A stretch of 64,000 bases of DNA from Ascidiaceihabitans sp023955215 (lineage in GTDB: Bacteria; Pseudomonadota; Alphaproteobacteria; Rhodobacterales; Rhodobacteraceae), in NCBI GenBank assembly GCA_943788345.1, contig CALSPX010000004.1:186001-250000 (forward strand). The letters are read 5' to 3'. Below, piece after piece: positions 44,698-53,623 of this stretch. Under the pieces are notes generated by a model, which ran no database searches, was not told the origin of the DNA, and saw only the letters and a list, made by a program, of their open reading frames with translations. The position numbers were made by a program, and so were the translations under genes. Within the stretch, counting starts at the first letter, position 1. Every line of letters starts with the position of its first letter.

Positions 44698-46509
44698 ATG
44701 GCTCGTATACCCCTTCTTCAATTGAACGAAATTTCGCTGACTTTTGGCGGTGATCCCATTTTTGACGGTCTTAGTCTGGTCGCACAACCGGGGGACCGTG
44801 TTGCCCTTGTTGGGCGCAACGGCTCTGGCAAGTCCACCTTGATGAAAGTCATGGGCGGATTGGTCGAACCTGACTCTGGCGAGGTGATCGCAGGTCCAGG
44901 TGTGTCCGTTGGGTATATGGAACAAGAACCAGACCTTTCTGGTTTTGCCACACTAGGTGATTTCGCAGCCCATGGGTTGGACGAGAGCGAGATGTACAAG
45001 GTTGAGCGCGCAGGCGCGGGCCTTAAGTTTGATCCGGCACGTCCGGTTGAGACCGCATCTGGCGGCGAACGGCGTCGCGCGGCCTTGGCCCGTTTGATGG
45101 CAGGTGGCCCAGATCTAATGTTGCTGGACGAGCCGACCAACCACCTTGATATTGAAGCGATTGCTTGGCTCGAATCCGAGCTGAAAGCGACGCGCAAGGG
45201 CTATATCCTTATCAGCCACGACAGGGCCTTCCTGCAGGCGCTGACGCGCGCGACCCTTTGGATTGACCGCGGTATGGTCAAACGTCAGGAACGCGGTTTC
45301 GGTGAATTCGAGGCATGGCGCGATGCAACGTGGGAAGAAGAAGACACCCAACGTCACAAGCTTAACCGCAAGATCAAAGCCGAAGCACGTTGGGCCGTTG
45401 AAGGTATTTCTGCACGTCGCAAACGCAACCAGGGACGTGTGCGTGCCTTGCAAGAATTGCGCGCTGAACGGGCAGGGCAGATCACCCGCCAAGGGGCTGC
45501 GGCCATGGCATTCGAAGCTGGCAAAAAGTCAGGCCGCAAGGTCATTGAAGCGACCCAAATTACCAAGGCATTTGGTGATAAGAAAATTCTTGAACCCTTT
45601 GATATCACAATCAATCGCGGTGATCGCATCGCACTTGTTGGACCAAACGGCGTTGGCAAAACCACGCTGCTGAACATGATGATCGGGCGTGAAGAGCCGG
45701 ACACTGGCACAATCAAGCTGGGCACCAATCTTGAGCTGGCTTTGTTTGATCAATCACGCGCACAGCTTGATGGTGACATGACCCTTTGGGACAGCCTAAC
45801 AGGTGATCCAGAGATGCGCGTTTCAGGCAAAGCGGACCAAGTTATGGTGCGCGGCATGCCGAAACACGTTGTTGGTTACTTAAAGGAATTCCTATTTGAC
45901 GAGGGACAGGCGCGCGCGCCTGTACGCTCTTTGTCTGGTGGTGAAAAAGCACGCCTGTTGCTTGCCAAATTGATGGCCCGCAGCAGCAACTTTTTGGTGC
46001 TCGATGAGCCGACCAATGACCTTGATATTGAAACTCTTGATTTACTTCAGGACTTGCTGGGCCAATACGACGGCACCGTTGTTCTGGTCAGCCACGACCG
46101 CGACTTCCTTGACCGCGTGGCCGTAACGACCATCGCGATGGAAGGTGACGGCAAAGCGACTGTTTATGCCGGCGGATGGTCCGACTATATCGCACAACGC
46201 AATCAGGATGATTTTGGCGAAAGCGTGGTGAAATCAAAACGTTCTGCGTCTAAAGGTAAAGAAAAAGAAGTGGCACCTAAGTCAGGCCTTAGCTTTACTG
46301 AAAAGCACCGTCTTGAAACCATTCCTGCCGAAATGGAACGCTTGGAAGCTGAAATCGGCAAACTGCAAGAGTTGATGAGCGATCCAGCCTTGTTCACTGA
46401 AAACCCAGTGAAGTTCCAAAAGGCGACAGACGCCCTGATTGAGCGCCAATCAAAATTGGACGCGGCCGAGGAAGAATGGATGCTACTCGAAGAAAAGGCC
46501 GCTCAATAA
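44698..46509 (+). CDS. ABC-F family ATPase (Uup-like)
   Basis: 603-residue soluble ABC-F protein with two ATPase modules. First Walker A is GRNGSGKST near residue 41; signature SGGERRRAALARLM near 121 and LLDEPTNHLD near 140. Second Walker A is GPNGVGKTT near residue 318, signature SGGEKARLLLAKL near 413, LVLDEPTNDLDIE near 435. The linker between and a C-terminal coiled coil (about 530-600) are typical. Ribosome-linked translation factors or Uup-type DNA-linked proteins; role inferred. Confidence 0.94.
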   Translation: MARIPLLQLNEISLTFGGDPIFDGLSLVAQPGDRVALVGRNGSGKSTLMKVMGGLVEPDSGEVIAGPGVSVGYMEQEPDLSGFATLGDFAAHGLDESEMYKVERAGAGLKFDPARPVETASGGERRRAALARLMAGGPDLMLLDEPTNHLDIEAIAWLESELKATRKGYILISHDRAFLQALTRATLWIDRGMVKRQERGFGEFEAWRDATWEEEDTQRHKLNRKIKAEARWAVEGISARRKRNQGRVRALQELRAERAGQITRQGAAAMAFEAGKKSGRKVIEATQITKAFGDKKILEPFDITINRGDRIALVGPNGVGKTTLLNMMIGREEPDTGTIKLGTNLELALFDQSRAQLDGDMTLWDSLTGDPEMRVSGKADQVMVRGMPKHVVGYLKEFLFDEGQARAPVRSLSGGEKARLLLAKLMARSSNFLVLDEPTNDLDIETLDLLQDLLGQYDGTVVLVSHDRDFLDRVAVTTIAMEGDGKATVYAGGWSDYIAQRNQDDFGESVVKSKRSASKGKEKEVAPKSGLSFTEKHRLETIPAEMERLEAEIGKLQELMSDPALFTENPVKFQKATDALIERQSKLDAAEEEWMLLEEKAAQ

Positions 46510-46519
46510 GCGGCCCTTT
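46497..46519 (+). terminator. Terminator overlapping the ABC-F stop codon
   Basis: GGCCGCT and AGCGGCC form a 7-bp stem over a five-base loop that contains most of the stop codon, followed by CTTTC. Lies before the convergent tyrS end. Confidence 0.6.
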
Positions 46520-46544
46520 CAAACTATTCTAAATCGTCAGACAA

Positions 46545-47795
46545 TTACCCAATTTGTACCAGAGCATGGCGCTTTTTACCGGCACTTAGCTTGATTGGTG
46601 TGGCCAGCGCAGCAGCATCAATCATCATCCCAGCTTCAGCAAGTGGTTCATCATTGATCTTGGCACCGTTCTCAGAAATCAAACGTTTAGCTTCTTTGCC
46701 GGACCCCGCAAGGCCGGATTTCACAAGCAACTGAACGATTGAGATCCCATCGCCTACGTCTTCAGCGCTCAGAGTTAGCGTTGGCAAATCATCACCAACA
46801 CCCCCTTTTTCAAACACTTCGCGTGCTGTGGCCTCAGCCGCCGCTGCCGCATCTGCACCGTGCAATAGGGTCGTGACCTCATTGGCCAAACGCACCTTGC
46901 TCTCGTTGATCTCTGCACCCTCAAGTGCACCAAGGCGATCACATTCGTCTACCGGCAGCTCGGTATACAGCTTAAGGAAACGCCCAACATCGGCGTCTGT
47001 TGTGTTGCGCCAGAACTGCCAGAATTCATACGGCGATAGCATGTCAGGGTTTAACCAAATGGCACCAGACAGTGATTTGCCCATCTTTTTGCCGTCAGAT
47101 GTGGTCAGCAATGGGGATGTCAGACCGTATACTTCGCCGTCAATAACACGGCGCGTCAGGTCGATACCGTTGACGATATTGCCCCATTGGTCCGAACCAC
47201 CCATTTGGAGAACACAGCCATAACGACGGCTTAGCTCCATAAAGTCATAGGCCTGCAGGATCATGTAGTTGAATTCGAGGAAAGACAGCGACTGTTCGCG
47301 ATCAAGGCGTGATTTCACTGATTCAAACGACAACATGCGGTTGATCGAGAAATGGCGGCCAATGTCGCGCAAGAAGTCGAGGTAGTTCAATTCGTCCAGC
47401 CATTCGGCGTTGTTGATCATCATCGCATCTGTCGGTCCATCGCCGTATTCTAGGTAGGCGCTGAACACTTTTTTGATGCCTGCGATATTGTCATCAATGG
47501 CAGCAGCATCCAGCAAAGGGCGTTCATCCGCGCGAAACGACGGGTCGCCAACTTTTGTTGTGCCGCCACCCATCAAGGTGATTGGCTTGTTGCCTGTTTT
47601 TTGCAACCAGCGCAGCATCATGATCTGGATCAATGATCCAACGTGCAGCGATTTGGCTGTGGCGTCAAAGCCGATATAGCCTGGTTGCGCACCTTTAAGC
47701 AGTGCTTCATCCAGCCCTTGGTAATCGGTGCAATCGGCAAGGAAACCGCGTTCCATCATTACTGCAACAAATTCTGATTTTGGGTGGTAGGTCAT
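46545..47795 (-). CDS. tyrS: Tyrosyl-tRNA synthetase
   Basis: Class I synthetase, 416 residues from ATG 47795 (MTYHPKSEF). HIGH-type motif is ATAKSLHVGSLIQ near residue 40 and the KMSKS equivalent is GKKMGKSLSGA near residue 230, here KMGKS. C-terminal S4 RNA-binding domain. Divergent from anmK. Confidence 0.96.
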   Translation of the reverse strand: MTYHPKSEFVAVMMERGFLADCTDYQGLDEALLKGAQPGYIGFDATAKSLHVGSLIQIMMLRWLQKTGNKPITLMGGGTTKVGDPSFRADERPLLDAAAIDDNIAGIKKVFSAYLEYGDGPTDAMMINNAEWLDELNYLDFLRDIGRHFSINRMLSFESVKSRLDREQSLSFLEFNYMILQAYDFMELSRRYGCVLQMGGSDQWGNIVNGIDLTRRVIDGEVYGLTSPLLTTSDGKKMGKSLSGAIWLNPDMLSPYEFWQFWRNTTDADVGRFLKLYTELPVDECDRLGALEGAEINESKVRLANEVTTLLHGADAAAAAEATAREVFEKGGVGDDLPTLTLSAEDVGDGISIVQLLVKSGLAGSGKEAKRLISENGAKINDEPLAEAGMMIDAAALATPIKLSAGKKRHALVQIG

Positions 47796-47861
47796 AGCAC
47801 GTACTCTTGGTTGGTTTTGCAAAGCAATCTATAGGGAGGGGTAAGGCAAAGGAAAAGGCCA

Positions 47862-48971
47862 ATGAAGAGCTTTCGAAAAACCAGTACTGCAATTGTTGCT
47901 TTAGGAGCGATGAGTGGCACATCCTTAGACGGCGTGGATGCGGCGGTGTTGGTAACGGACGGGCATGACATTACCGCCTTTGGACCGACGCGATACCGAC
48001 GTTATACCGACGTAGAACAGACAGTGCTTTCGGCTGCTTTGGGCCACTGGTCTGGGCCAGAGGTTGAGGCGGCAACAGTCGTGATCGACGCGGTCCATGC
48101 TGAGGCGTTGGCAGAATTTGTCGACATCGATTTAGTTGGATTTCACGGTCAAACTTTGGCCCATGCACCGCGTCAGCAAGGGACCTTGCAAGTGGGTGAT
48201 GGCGCCGCATTGGCTGAGTGTTTGAAGACGCCAGTTGTATGGGATTTCCGCAGCGCTGACGTTGAACTGGGCGGCGAGGGCGCACCCCTTGCGCCGTTCT
48301 TTCACCACGCTTGTGCGCGTTACATTAAAGCTGATGGACCTATCGTGTTCTTGAATCTTGGTGGTGTGGGTAACATCACATGGGTCGATCCCGCGATTGA
48401 TGCACCAGAAGATATGGGCGCATTGCTTGCCTTTGACACAGGTCCTGCGAACGCACCGATCAATGATCTGGTTCAAGCGCGTTGTGATGTTGCGTTTGAT
48501 AAGGACGGCAAAATCGCAAGCTCAGGCACCGTCGAAATGGGCGCGCTTGAGTTGTTTTTGGCTGAGCCATACTTCTCAAGAGTGCCGCCAAAGTCATTGG
48601 ATAGAAACGATTTTTCTGAAATGATAGACTTTGTGAAAGAGCTGTCAGATCCCGATGCGACTGCGACGTTAACGGCTATGTGCGCGGCTGGGGTTGCGGA
48701 GGCAATGCAGCATTGCCCACGTCCACCAAGCAAGGTTTTGGTGACAGGTGGTGGACGAAAAAATCCCGTTTTGATGAAGATGCTAGAGGTGTCGCTAGAG
48801 TGCCCCGTCGTTGAAATCGAGAGCGTTGGATTGGACGGAGATATGCTTGAGGCGCAAGCCTTTGCCTATCTGGCCGTAAGGGTTGCACGCGGATTGCCAA
48901 CGTCTTGCTCCAGTACCACCGGCGTTCGTGCAGCGGTTTCTGGTGGAACATTGAGCTATCCAAGTACTTGA
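47862..48971 (+). CDS. anmK: Anhydro-N-acetylmuramic acid kinase
   Basis: Phosphorylates anhydroMurNAc in peptidoglycan recycling. 369 residues; ATP-binding ALGAMSGTSLDGVDAAVLV near residue 15, active-site FHGQTLAHAP near 90, NLGGVGNITW near 165, LLAFDTGPANAPIND near 185, VTGGGRKNPVLM near 295. Codons 45-51 are encoded by two of the 11-bp ATACCGAC units also found near amt, giving RYRRYTD. NagZ of the same pathway is 13 kb away. Confidence 0.95.
   Translation: MKSFRKTSTAIVALGAMSGTSLDGVDAAVLVTDGHDITAFGPTRYRRYTDVEQTVLSAALGHWSGPEVEAATVVIDAVHAEALAEFVDIDLVGFHGQTLAHAPRQQGTLQVGDGAALAECLKTPVVWDFRSADVELGGEGAPLAPFFHHACARYIKADGPIVFLNLGGVGNITWVDPAIDAPEDMGALLAFDTGPANAPINDLVQARCDVAFDKDGKIASSGTVEMGALELFLAEPYFSRVPPKSLDRNDFSEMIDFVKELSDPDATATLTAMCAAGVAEAMQHCPRPPSKVLVTGGGRKNPVLMKMLEVSLECPVVEIESVGLDGDMLEAQAFAYLAVRVARGLPTSCSSTTGVRAAVSGGTLSYPST
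47993..48014. repeat. Two ATACCGAC 11-bp units inside anmK
   Basis: ATACCGACGTT and ATACCGACGTA in tandem, preceded by ACGCG exactly as in the three-unit array at 4022-4054. Here they are in frame and code for a Tyr/Arg/Thr/Asp segment. Confidence 0.7.
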
Positions 48972-49391
48972 TTAAGAACGCGGAATTTTGAAACCAGGCG
49001 CGGCTAAGGTGAAACCTTCGAATTCAAAACCAGGCGACACAGTACAGCTAACCAATGTATAATCGCCTGTTGTCCGTGCCGCTTGCCAATGACCCTCTGG
49101 TACGATCAGTTGTGGTTCACCTTTGGTTAAATCAGGCGTCAAAAGGTGATCTGTGGCAGGTCCTGCATCCGTTTCTGACAAGGACAGAACCAGCGGTGCA
49201 CCTGCGTGATAAAGCCAAATTTCGGTGGCATCGACCCTGTGCCAATGACTATGACCACCGTCTTTCAATAGGAAATAGATACAGGTCCCAACCGCGCGTC
49301 CTTCGTTTTCGGCACGCCATGTTTGGCGATAAAATCCACCCTCAGGGTGCGCTTCGAGTGCGAGGCGGTCGATGATGTCTTGTGCTGTCAT
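48972..49391 (-). CDS. Cupin family protein (DUF985)
   Basis: 139-residue single-domain cupin. Start region DIIDRLALEAHPEGGFYRQTW, sugar- and metal-site-like GHSHWHRVDATEIWLYHAG and a C-terminal CTVSPGFEFEGFTLA are characteristic of the DUF985 cupin family. Ends directly next to anmK (convergent). Function unknown. Confidence 0.88.
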   Translation of the reverse strand: MTAQDIIDRLALEAHPEGGFYRQTWRAENEGRAVGTCIYFLLKDGGHSHWHRVDATEIWLYHAGAPLVLSLSETDAGPATDHLLTPDLTKGEPQLIVPEGHWQAARTTGDYTLVSCTVSPGFEFEGFTLAAPGFKIPRS

Positions 49392-49436
49392 TCTGCTATC
49401 TTATGCTGGCTTCAAAGCAACGCAAGGAAGATCGCA

Positions 49437-50513
49437 ATGCAGGTTGTCATAATTGGAGCAGGGATCGTTGGTGCAAGCCTCGCATTCGCCTTGTCCCAAC
49501 AAGGTGCCCACGTAACGGTCATAGATGCCAGTGGACCTGCTGCAGGAGCGACAGGACGTTCCTTTGGCTGGGTGAACGCCAGCTTTTACGCAGATAAGTC
49601 GCATCACGATATCCGCGCTGAAGGCATTGCCAGCTACAGACGGTTGAATGACGCACTGCATACCAATGCGATCACGTGGTCGGGATGTTTATGTTGGGAA
49701 GAACAGGGCGATGCCTTTGACACCCAAGCCGCCGATTTAGAGGCGATGGGATATGACGTTGAAGTACTGAATAACTCACAATTTCAACAGCTTGAACCGG
49801 TTGTAACGCCCCCCGAACGCACATTGTATTTCCCTCAAGAAGCCGCTGTTGATGGTGTGCAGATAAGTGCAGATTTACTCGCAGCTTCAGGCGCACGTTT
49901 GATTACGGGCTGCCATGTTGAGGGCATTGAAACGAAAGGCGGTCAAGTTGTCGGTGTCTCGACGATCGGCGGTGTCATCCCCGCAGACCGCGTTATTGTG
50001 GCGGGCGGCACTGGAAGCGCAAAACTGCTGGCGTCGTTAGATGTTGAACTGCCAATGTTACTGCGTCCGGGGCTGATGATGCGTAGCCAAGCCGTAAAAC
50101 CGATCCTATCGCATGTGTTGGTCGCCCCAAGCCAAGAATTCCGCCAATTGCCAAGCGGGCATATATTAGCCCCGACAGTGGCCTCTCATCAATCAGACAC
50201 TCAAACCCATGTTACAAGTCGCCCCGATGTCCTTGCAGACGAGGCAATGGAGCGTTTGAATGTCTTGATCCCATCAATCGACTTGCATTGGGAAGAGGTG
50301 GCGTTTGCTCAACGCCCTGTGCCCAAAGATGGTTTGCCCGTTGTCGGTGCCTGCGGTCCAGATGGCGTGTTCGCAGCTGTCATGCATTCCGGCATAACAC
50401 TAGCTCCGATTATGGCAGAAATTTTAGCAGGTGAGGTTTTGGGTAAGGCGACCAGCAATTATCACGCGGGTCTCATCGCCAACTATCGCCCCGATCGGTT
50501 TCAGAACGTTTGA
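49437..50513 (+). CDS. FAD-dependent D-amino acid dehydrogenase family oxidoreductase
   Basis: 358-residue DAO-type flavoprotein. I begin at ATG 49437 before VVIIGAGIVGASLAFALSQ, the FAD dinucleotide motif; the upstream open frame overlaps the cupin gene and is unlike the family. GRSFGWVNASFY near residue 42 and a C-terminal PKDGLPVVGACGPDGVF segment fit DadA/glycine-oxidase relatives. Substrate unknown. A strong hairpin follows (50524-50553). Confidence 0.88.
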   Translation: MQVVIIGAGIVGASLAFALSQQGAHVTVIDASGPAAGATGRSFGWVNASFYADKSHHDIRAEGIASYRRLNDALHTNAITWSGCLCWEEQGDAFDTQAADLEAMGYDVEVLNNSQFQQLEPVVTPPERTLYFPQEAAVDGVQISADLLAASGARLITGCHVEGIETKGGQVVGVSTIGGVIPADRVIVAGGTGSAKLLASLDVELPMLLRPGLMMRSQAVKPILSHVLVAPSQEFRQLPSGHILAPTVASHQSDTQTHVTSRPDVLADEAMERLNVLIPSIDLHWEEVAFAQRPVPKDGLPVVGACGPDGVFAAVMHSGITLAPIMAEILAGEVLGKATSNYHAGLIANYRPDRFQNV

Positions 50514-50523
50514 TGGACGGGGT

Positions 50524-50553
50524 ACATGCGGGCGAACAACGCCGCCCGCATGT
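50524..50553. terminator. Shared hairpin between the DadA-like gene and eno
   Basis: ACATGCGGGCG and CGCCCGCATGT form a perfect 11-bp stem around an 8-base loop between two convergent genes. No T-run follows on either strand, so termination would be atypical, but its position fits a bidirectional terminator. Confidence 0.6.
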
Positions 50554-50561
50554 GAAATCGC

Positions 50562-51836
50562 TTAGCGTAGGATTGAACGACCAGCGTATTGTGCTGTTTC
50601 GCCAAGGGCTTCTTCGATGCGGATCAATTGGTTGTATTTCGCCAATCTGTCTGAACGTGCCAATGAACCGGTTTTGATTTGACCACAGTTAGTCGCGACG
50701 GCCAGATCAGCAATTGTTGCATCTTCTGTTTCGCCAGAACGGTGCGACATAACATTGGTGAAACCAGCGCGGTGCGCCATTTCAACTGCTTGAAGTGTCT
50801 CTGTTAACGTACCAATTTGGTTCACTTTTACCAACATTGAGTTCGCACTGCCACGTTTGATACCTTCAGCCAAACGCTCTGGGTTTGTCACGAACAAATC
50901 ATCACCCACCAACTGAACTTTGTCGCCGATTAGGTCAGTCAAAGCCTTCCAACCGTCCCAGTCATCTTCGGCCATGCCGTCCTCAATCGAGATGATAGGG
51001 TAATCATTTGCGAGCGCTGCAAGGTAGGCCGCGTTTTCAGCTGAAGACAGTGTTTTGCCTTCGCCAGCCATGACGTAGTTACCGTCTTTGTAATACTCAG
51101 TCGCAGCACAATCGAGCGCGAGGTAGATGTCTTCGCCTGGCTTGTATCCTGCTTTTTCGATGGATTTCAGGATGAAGTCCAATGCATCACGGGTCGAGCT
51201 GATGTTCGGAGCAAATCCACCTTCATCTCCGATACCTGTGGACAGGCCGGCTGCTGACAACTCACCTTTTAGCGTGTGGAACACTTCCGAACCCATGCGC
51301 ACCGCGTCGCGAATGTTGGTCGCTGACACTGGCATGATCATGAATTCTTGAATGTCGATTGGGTTATCCGCGTGCTCGCCACCGTTGATGATGTTCATCA
51401 TTGGAACAGGTAACATGCGGGCAGATGTGCCACCAACATAGCGGAACAATGGCTGCGATGTGAAATCAGCCGCTGCTTTGGCCACTGCCAAGGACACGCC
51501 AAGGATCGCGTTCGCACCAAGACGTGATTTATTTTTCGTGCCATCCAGCTCGATCATCATGCTGTCGATTTCGACTTGCTCGGTTGCGTCCATGCCAACC
51601 AAGTTTTCAGCGATCTCGCCGTTTACTGCGTTACAGGCCTCAAGAACGCCTTTACCGAAATAACGTGACTTGTCGCCATCGCGTTTTTCAACGGCTTCGT
51701 GCGCACCAGTAGAGGCACCAGATGGAACAGCTGCGCGGCCCATTGTGCCGTCTTCGAGGATCACATCCACTTCGACCGTAGGATTGCCTCGGCTGTCGAG
51801 GATTTCGCGGGCGTGGATGTCAATAATGATGCTCAT
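50562..51836 (-). CDS. eno: Enolase
   Basis: Glycolytic 2-phosphoglycerate dehydratase and degradosome partner, 424 residues. EILDSRGNPTVEVDV at the N-terminus, GGEHADNPIDIQEFMI near residue 150, SIEDGMAEDDW near residue 280 and LVKVNQIGTLTETL near residue 330 are diagnostic. Starts with ATG 51836. Monocistronic; complete. Confidence 0.98.
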   Translation of the reverse strand: MSIIIDIHAREILDSRGNPTVEVDVILEDGTMGRAAVPSGASTGAHEAVEKRDGDKSRYFGKGVLEACNAVNGEIAENLVGMDATEQVEIDSMMIELDGTKNKSRLGANAILGVSLAVAKAAADFTSQPLFRYVGGTSARMLPVPMMNIINGGEHADNPIDIQEFMIMPVSATNIRDAVRMGSEVFHTLKGELSAAGLSTGIGDEGGFAPNISSTRDALDFILKSIEKAGYKPGEDIYLALDCAATEYYKDGNYVMAGEGKTLSSAENAAYLAALANDYPIISIEDGMAEDDWDGWKALTDLIGDKVQLVGDDLFVTNPERLAEGIKRGSANSMLVKVNQIGTLTETLQAVEMAHRAGFTNVMSHRSGETEDATIADLAVATNCGQIKTGSLARSDRLAKYNQLIRIEEALGETAQYAGRSILR

Positions 51837-51943
51837 AGGTGCATGTCCTTGGGTTTTGAATGATTAAGGGTCTCTTACAAGCCCAAGGGTCTTTGTAAAA
51901 GGGGTTTGACGCATATTTGCGACGAAGAATTCCGTTTTAGCGA

Positions 51944-52813
51944 CTAAATAGCCTGCTTTATACGTCTTTCGCGCCAAACTGTGTAGATGCCTGATAACAC
52001 GATGATCGCCGAACCTGTTAGCGTTAACACATCGGGGCGCTCGCCAAAGATCACGATTCCAAAGATCAGGGCAAAAACCAAACGAGTGTAACGGAAGGGA
52101 GTGACGAAACTGATTTCACCAACGCGCATGGCAGCGACAATGGCGTAATAGGCGAGGGCAGTGATGATCGTGGCCCCGATTACCAGCAACCAAATTGTTT
52201 GCGTTGGCGCAATCCACGGTGTTTTTGCGCCCCATGACAGGATCATTGAGGCCGGTACCAACGTTAGGAACGCGAGAAAGCTTAATTGCATGGACGATGT
52301 CTCTTTCGGTACACCGCGCGTCGCCAAATCGCGCCCCGCAAGGCCTAGCACGCCGACTAAGGTAATCAACGAAAGCTGGTCAAACCCTTCGGTGCCTGGG
52401 CGGATGATCAACAGCACACCAAAGAACCCAACAAAGATTGCGGACCAACGTCGCCAGCCTACCATTTCCCCGAACAGAACAGCAGCACCCAAAGTGACGA
52501 GGAGCGGGGTTGCTTGCAAAATGGCAGAAGCGGTTGAAATGGGTGTTAACGTAATGGCTGTAACATAGCCCAATGTGCCTACCAGTTCGGCAAGGGACCG
52601 CAACAAAATGGGACGAGACAGCATCTTGCGCTCAAACAGCGGCTGCCCTTGAAGACGACACAAAATGCCAAAGACGATGGCACCACCACCACCCAGCAAG
52701 AAGATGATTTGACCTGTTGGCATTTCAACCGAAATGACTTTTACCATCATGTCTTCGACCGCAAAGCCAAACATCGCCAAGATCATCAAGGCCGCGCCGC
52801 GTAAATTGTCCAT
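51944..52813 (-). CDS. DMT superfamily transporter (EamA)
   Basis: 289-residue membrane protein with ten hydrophobic segments and two EamA repeats, an exporter of the drug/metabolite type. Motif-like segments ALMILAMFGFAVEDMMVKV and PLLVTLGAAVLFGEMV. Substrate unknown. Confidence 0.9.
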   Translation of the reverse strand: MDNLRGAALMILAMFGFAVEDMMVKVISVEMPTGQIIFLLGGGGAIVFGILCRLQGQPLFERKMLSRPILLRSLAELVGTLGYVTAITLTPISTASAILQATPLLVTLGAAVLFGEMVGWRRWSAIFVGFFGVLLIIRPGTEGFDQLSLITLVGVLGLAGRDLATRGVPKETSSMQLSFLAFLTLVPASMILSWGAKTPWIAPTQTIWLLVIGATIITALAYYAIVAAMRVGEISFVTPFRYTRLVFALIFGIVIFGERPDVLTLTGSAIIVLSGIYTVWRERRIKQAI

Positions 52814-52898
52814 GGGGTTTGGCCTAACAAATTAGAGTGTTATGCCAGCCTTATGCCTGTGTTTCAGGCTTGTCCATCGGTGAGCGATGAATGTGACG

Positions 52899-53309
52899 TC
52901 AGGGCTTTTTCGGGACGCCGTATAGCTCAAGGCGGTGACCGCGCAGTTCATAGCCCAACTTAGCCGCAATCTTTTCTTGCAAGGCTTCGATGTCGGGATC
53001 CACGAACTCAATGACTTCACCCGAATTCATATCAATCAGGTGATCATGGTGCTCGCGTTCAGCATCTTCATAACGGGCGCGCCCGTCACCGAACTCAAGC
53101 TTGTCCAGAATACCCGCTTCTTCAAACAGTTTGACTGTGCGGTATACTGTGGCGATTGAAATACCTTCATCAACAGCATTTGCCCGTGCAAACAATTCTT
53201 CCACGTCAGGGTGATCGTCGCTGTCTTGTAATACCTGTGCAATGACACGGCGGGGCGTTGTCATACGAAGCCCTTTGGCTTCGCAACGGGCGATGATGGG
53301 TCGATGCAT
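52899..53309 (-). CDS. Fur family transcriptional regulator (Fur/Mur type)
   Basis: 136 residues from ATG 53309. N-terminal winged helix with KGLRMTTPRRVIAQVL and ISIATVYRTVKLFEEAGIL, metal-site EREHHDHLIDM. The C-terminal CxxC zinc site is absent, which fits the Fur/Mur branch rather than Zur. In Rhodobacterales the Fur homologue often answers to manganese; this is inference. The longer open frame upstream to 53456 looks non-coding. Confidence 0.9.
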   Translation of the reverse strand: MHRPIIARCEAKGLRMTTPRRVIAQVLQDSDDHPDVEELFARANAVDEGISIATVYRTVKLFEEAGILDKLEFGDGRARYEDAEREHHDHLIDMNSGEVIEFVDPDIEALQEKIAAKLGYELRGHRLELYGVPKKP

Positions 53310-53623
53310 AGCGATCTCAATCTGTCGTATCTTGGGTTTCCTACTTAGCGACCTTTGCGCACAGGGGCCAGCAGACAATTGGCGTTTCGCTTGACTTATC
53401 ACGTGCCACCCCTCATGTGAGCCCCAAGCGATGCTGTCTGCCGCGTGAGCAGTCATATGAACGTACGAGAAAATTCGACGTCAGCAGTAGCGCCTTTGAT
53501 CCCAAAATCACGCGTGGGGCACAGCGCAGTGGACGTACCATAGGCATTTGGCCTTGGAACGTGATCCGTCTGTGTGACCTTATGACGTGTTCACACCTTT
53601 GTGGGGTGGGCCAAAGGAATACA
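53310..53623. promoter_or_regulatory. Divergent intergenic region between the Fur-family gene and the helicase
   Basis: A 314-base region without a convincing gene, holding the outward promoters of both genes. A TTGACT box at about 53393 is a -35 candidate. No clear Fur box was recognised. Confidence 0.5.
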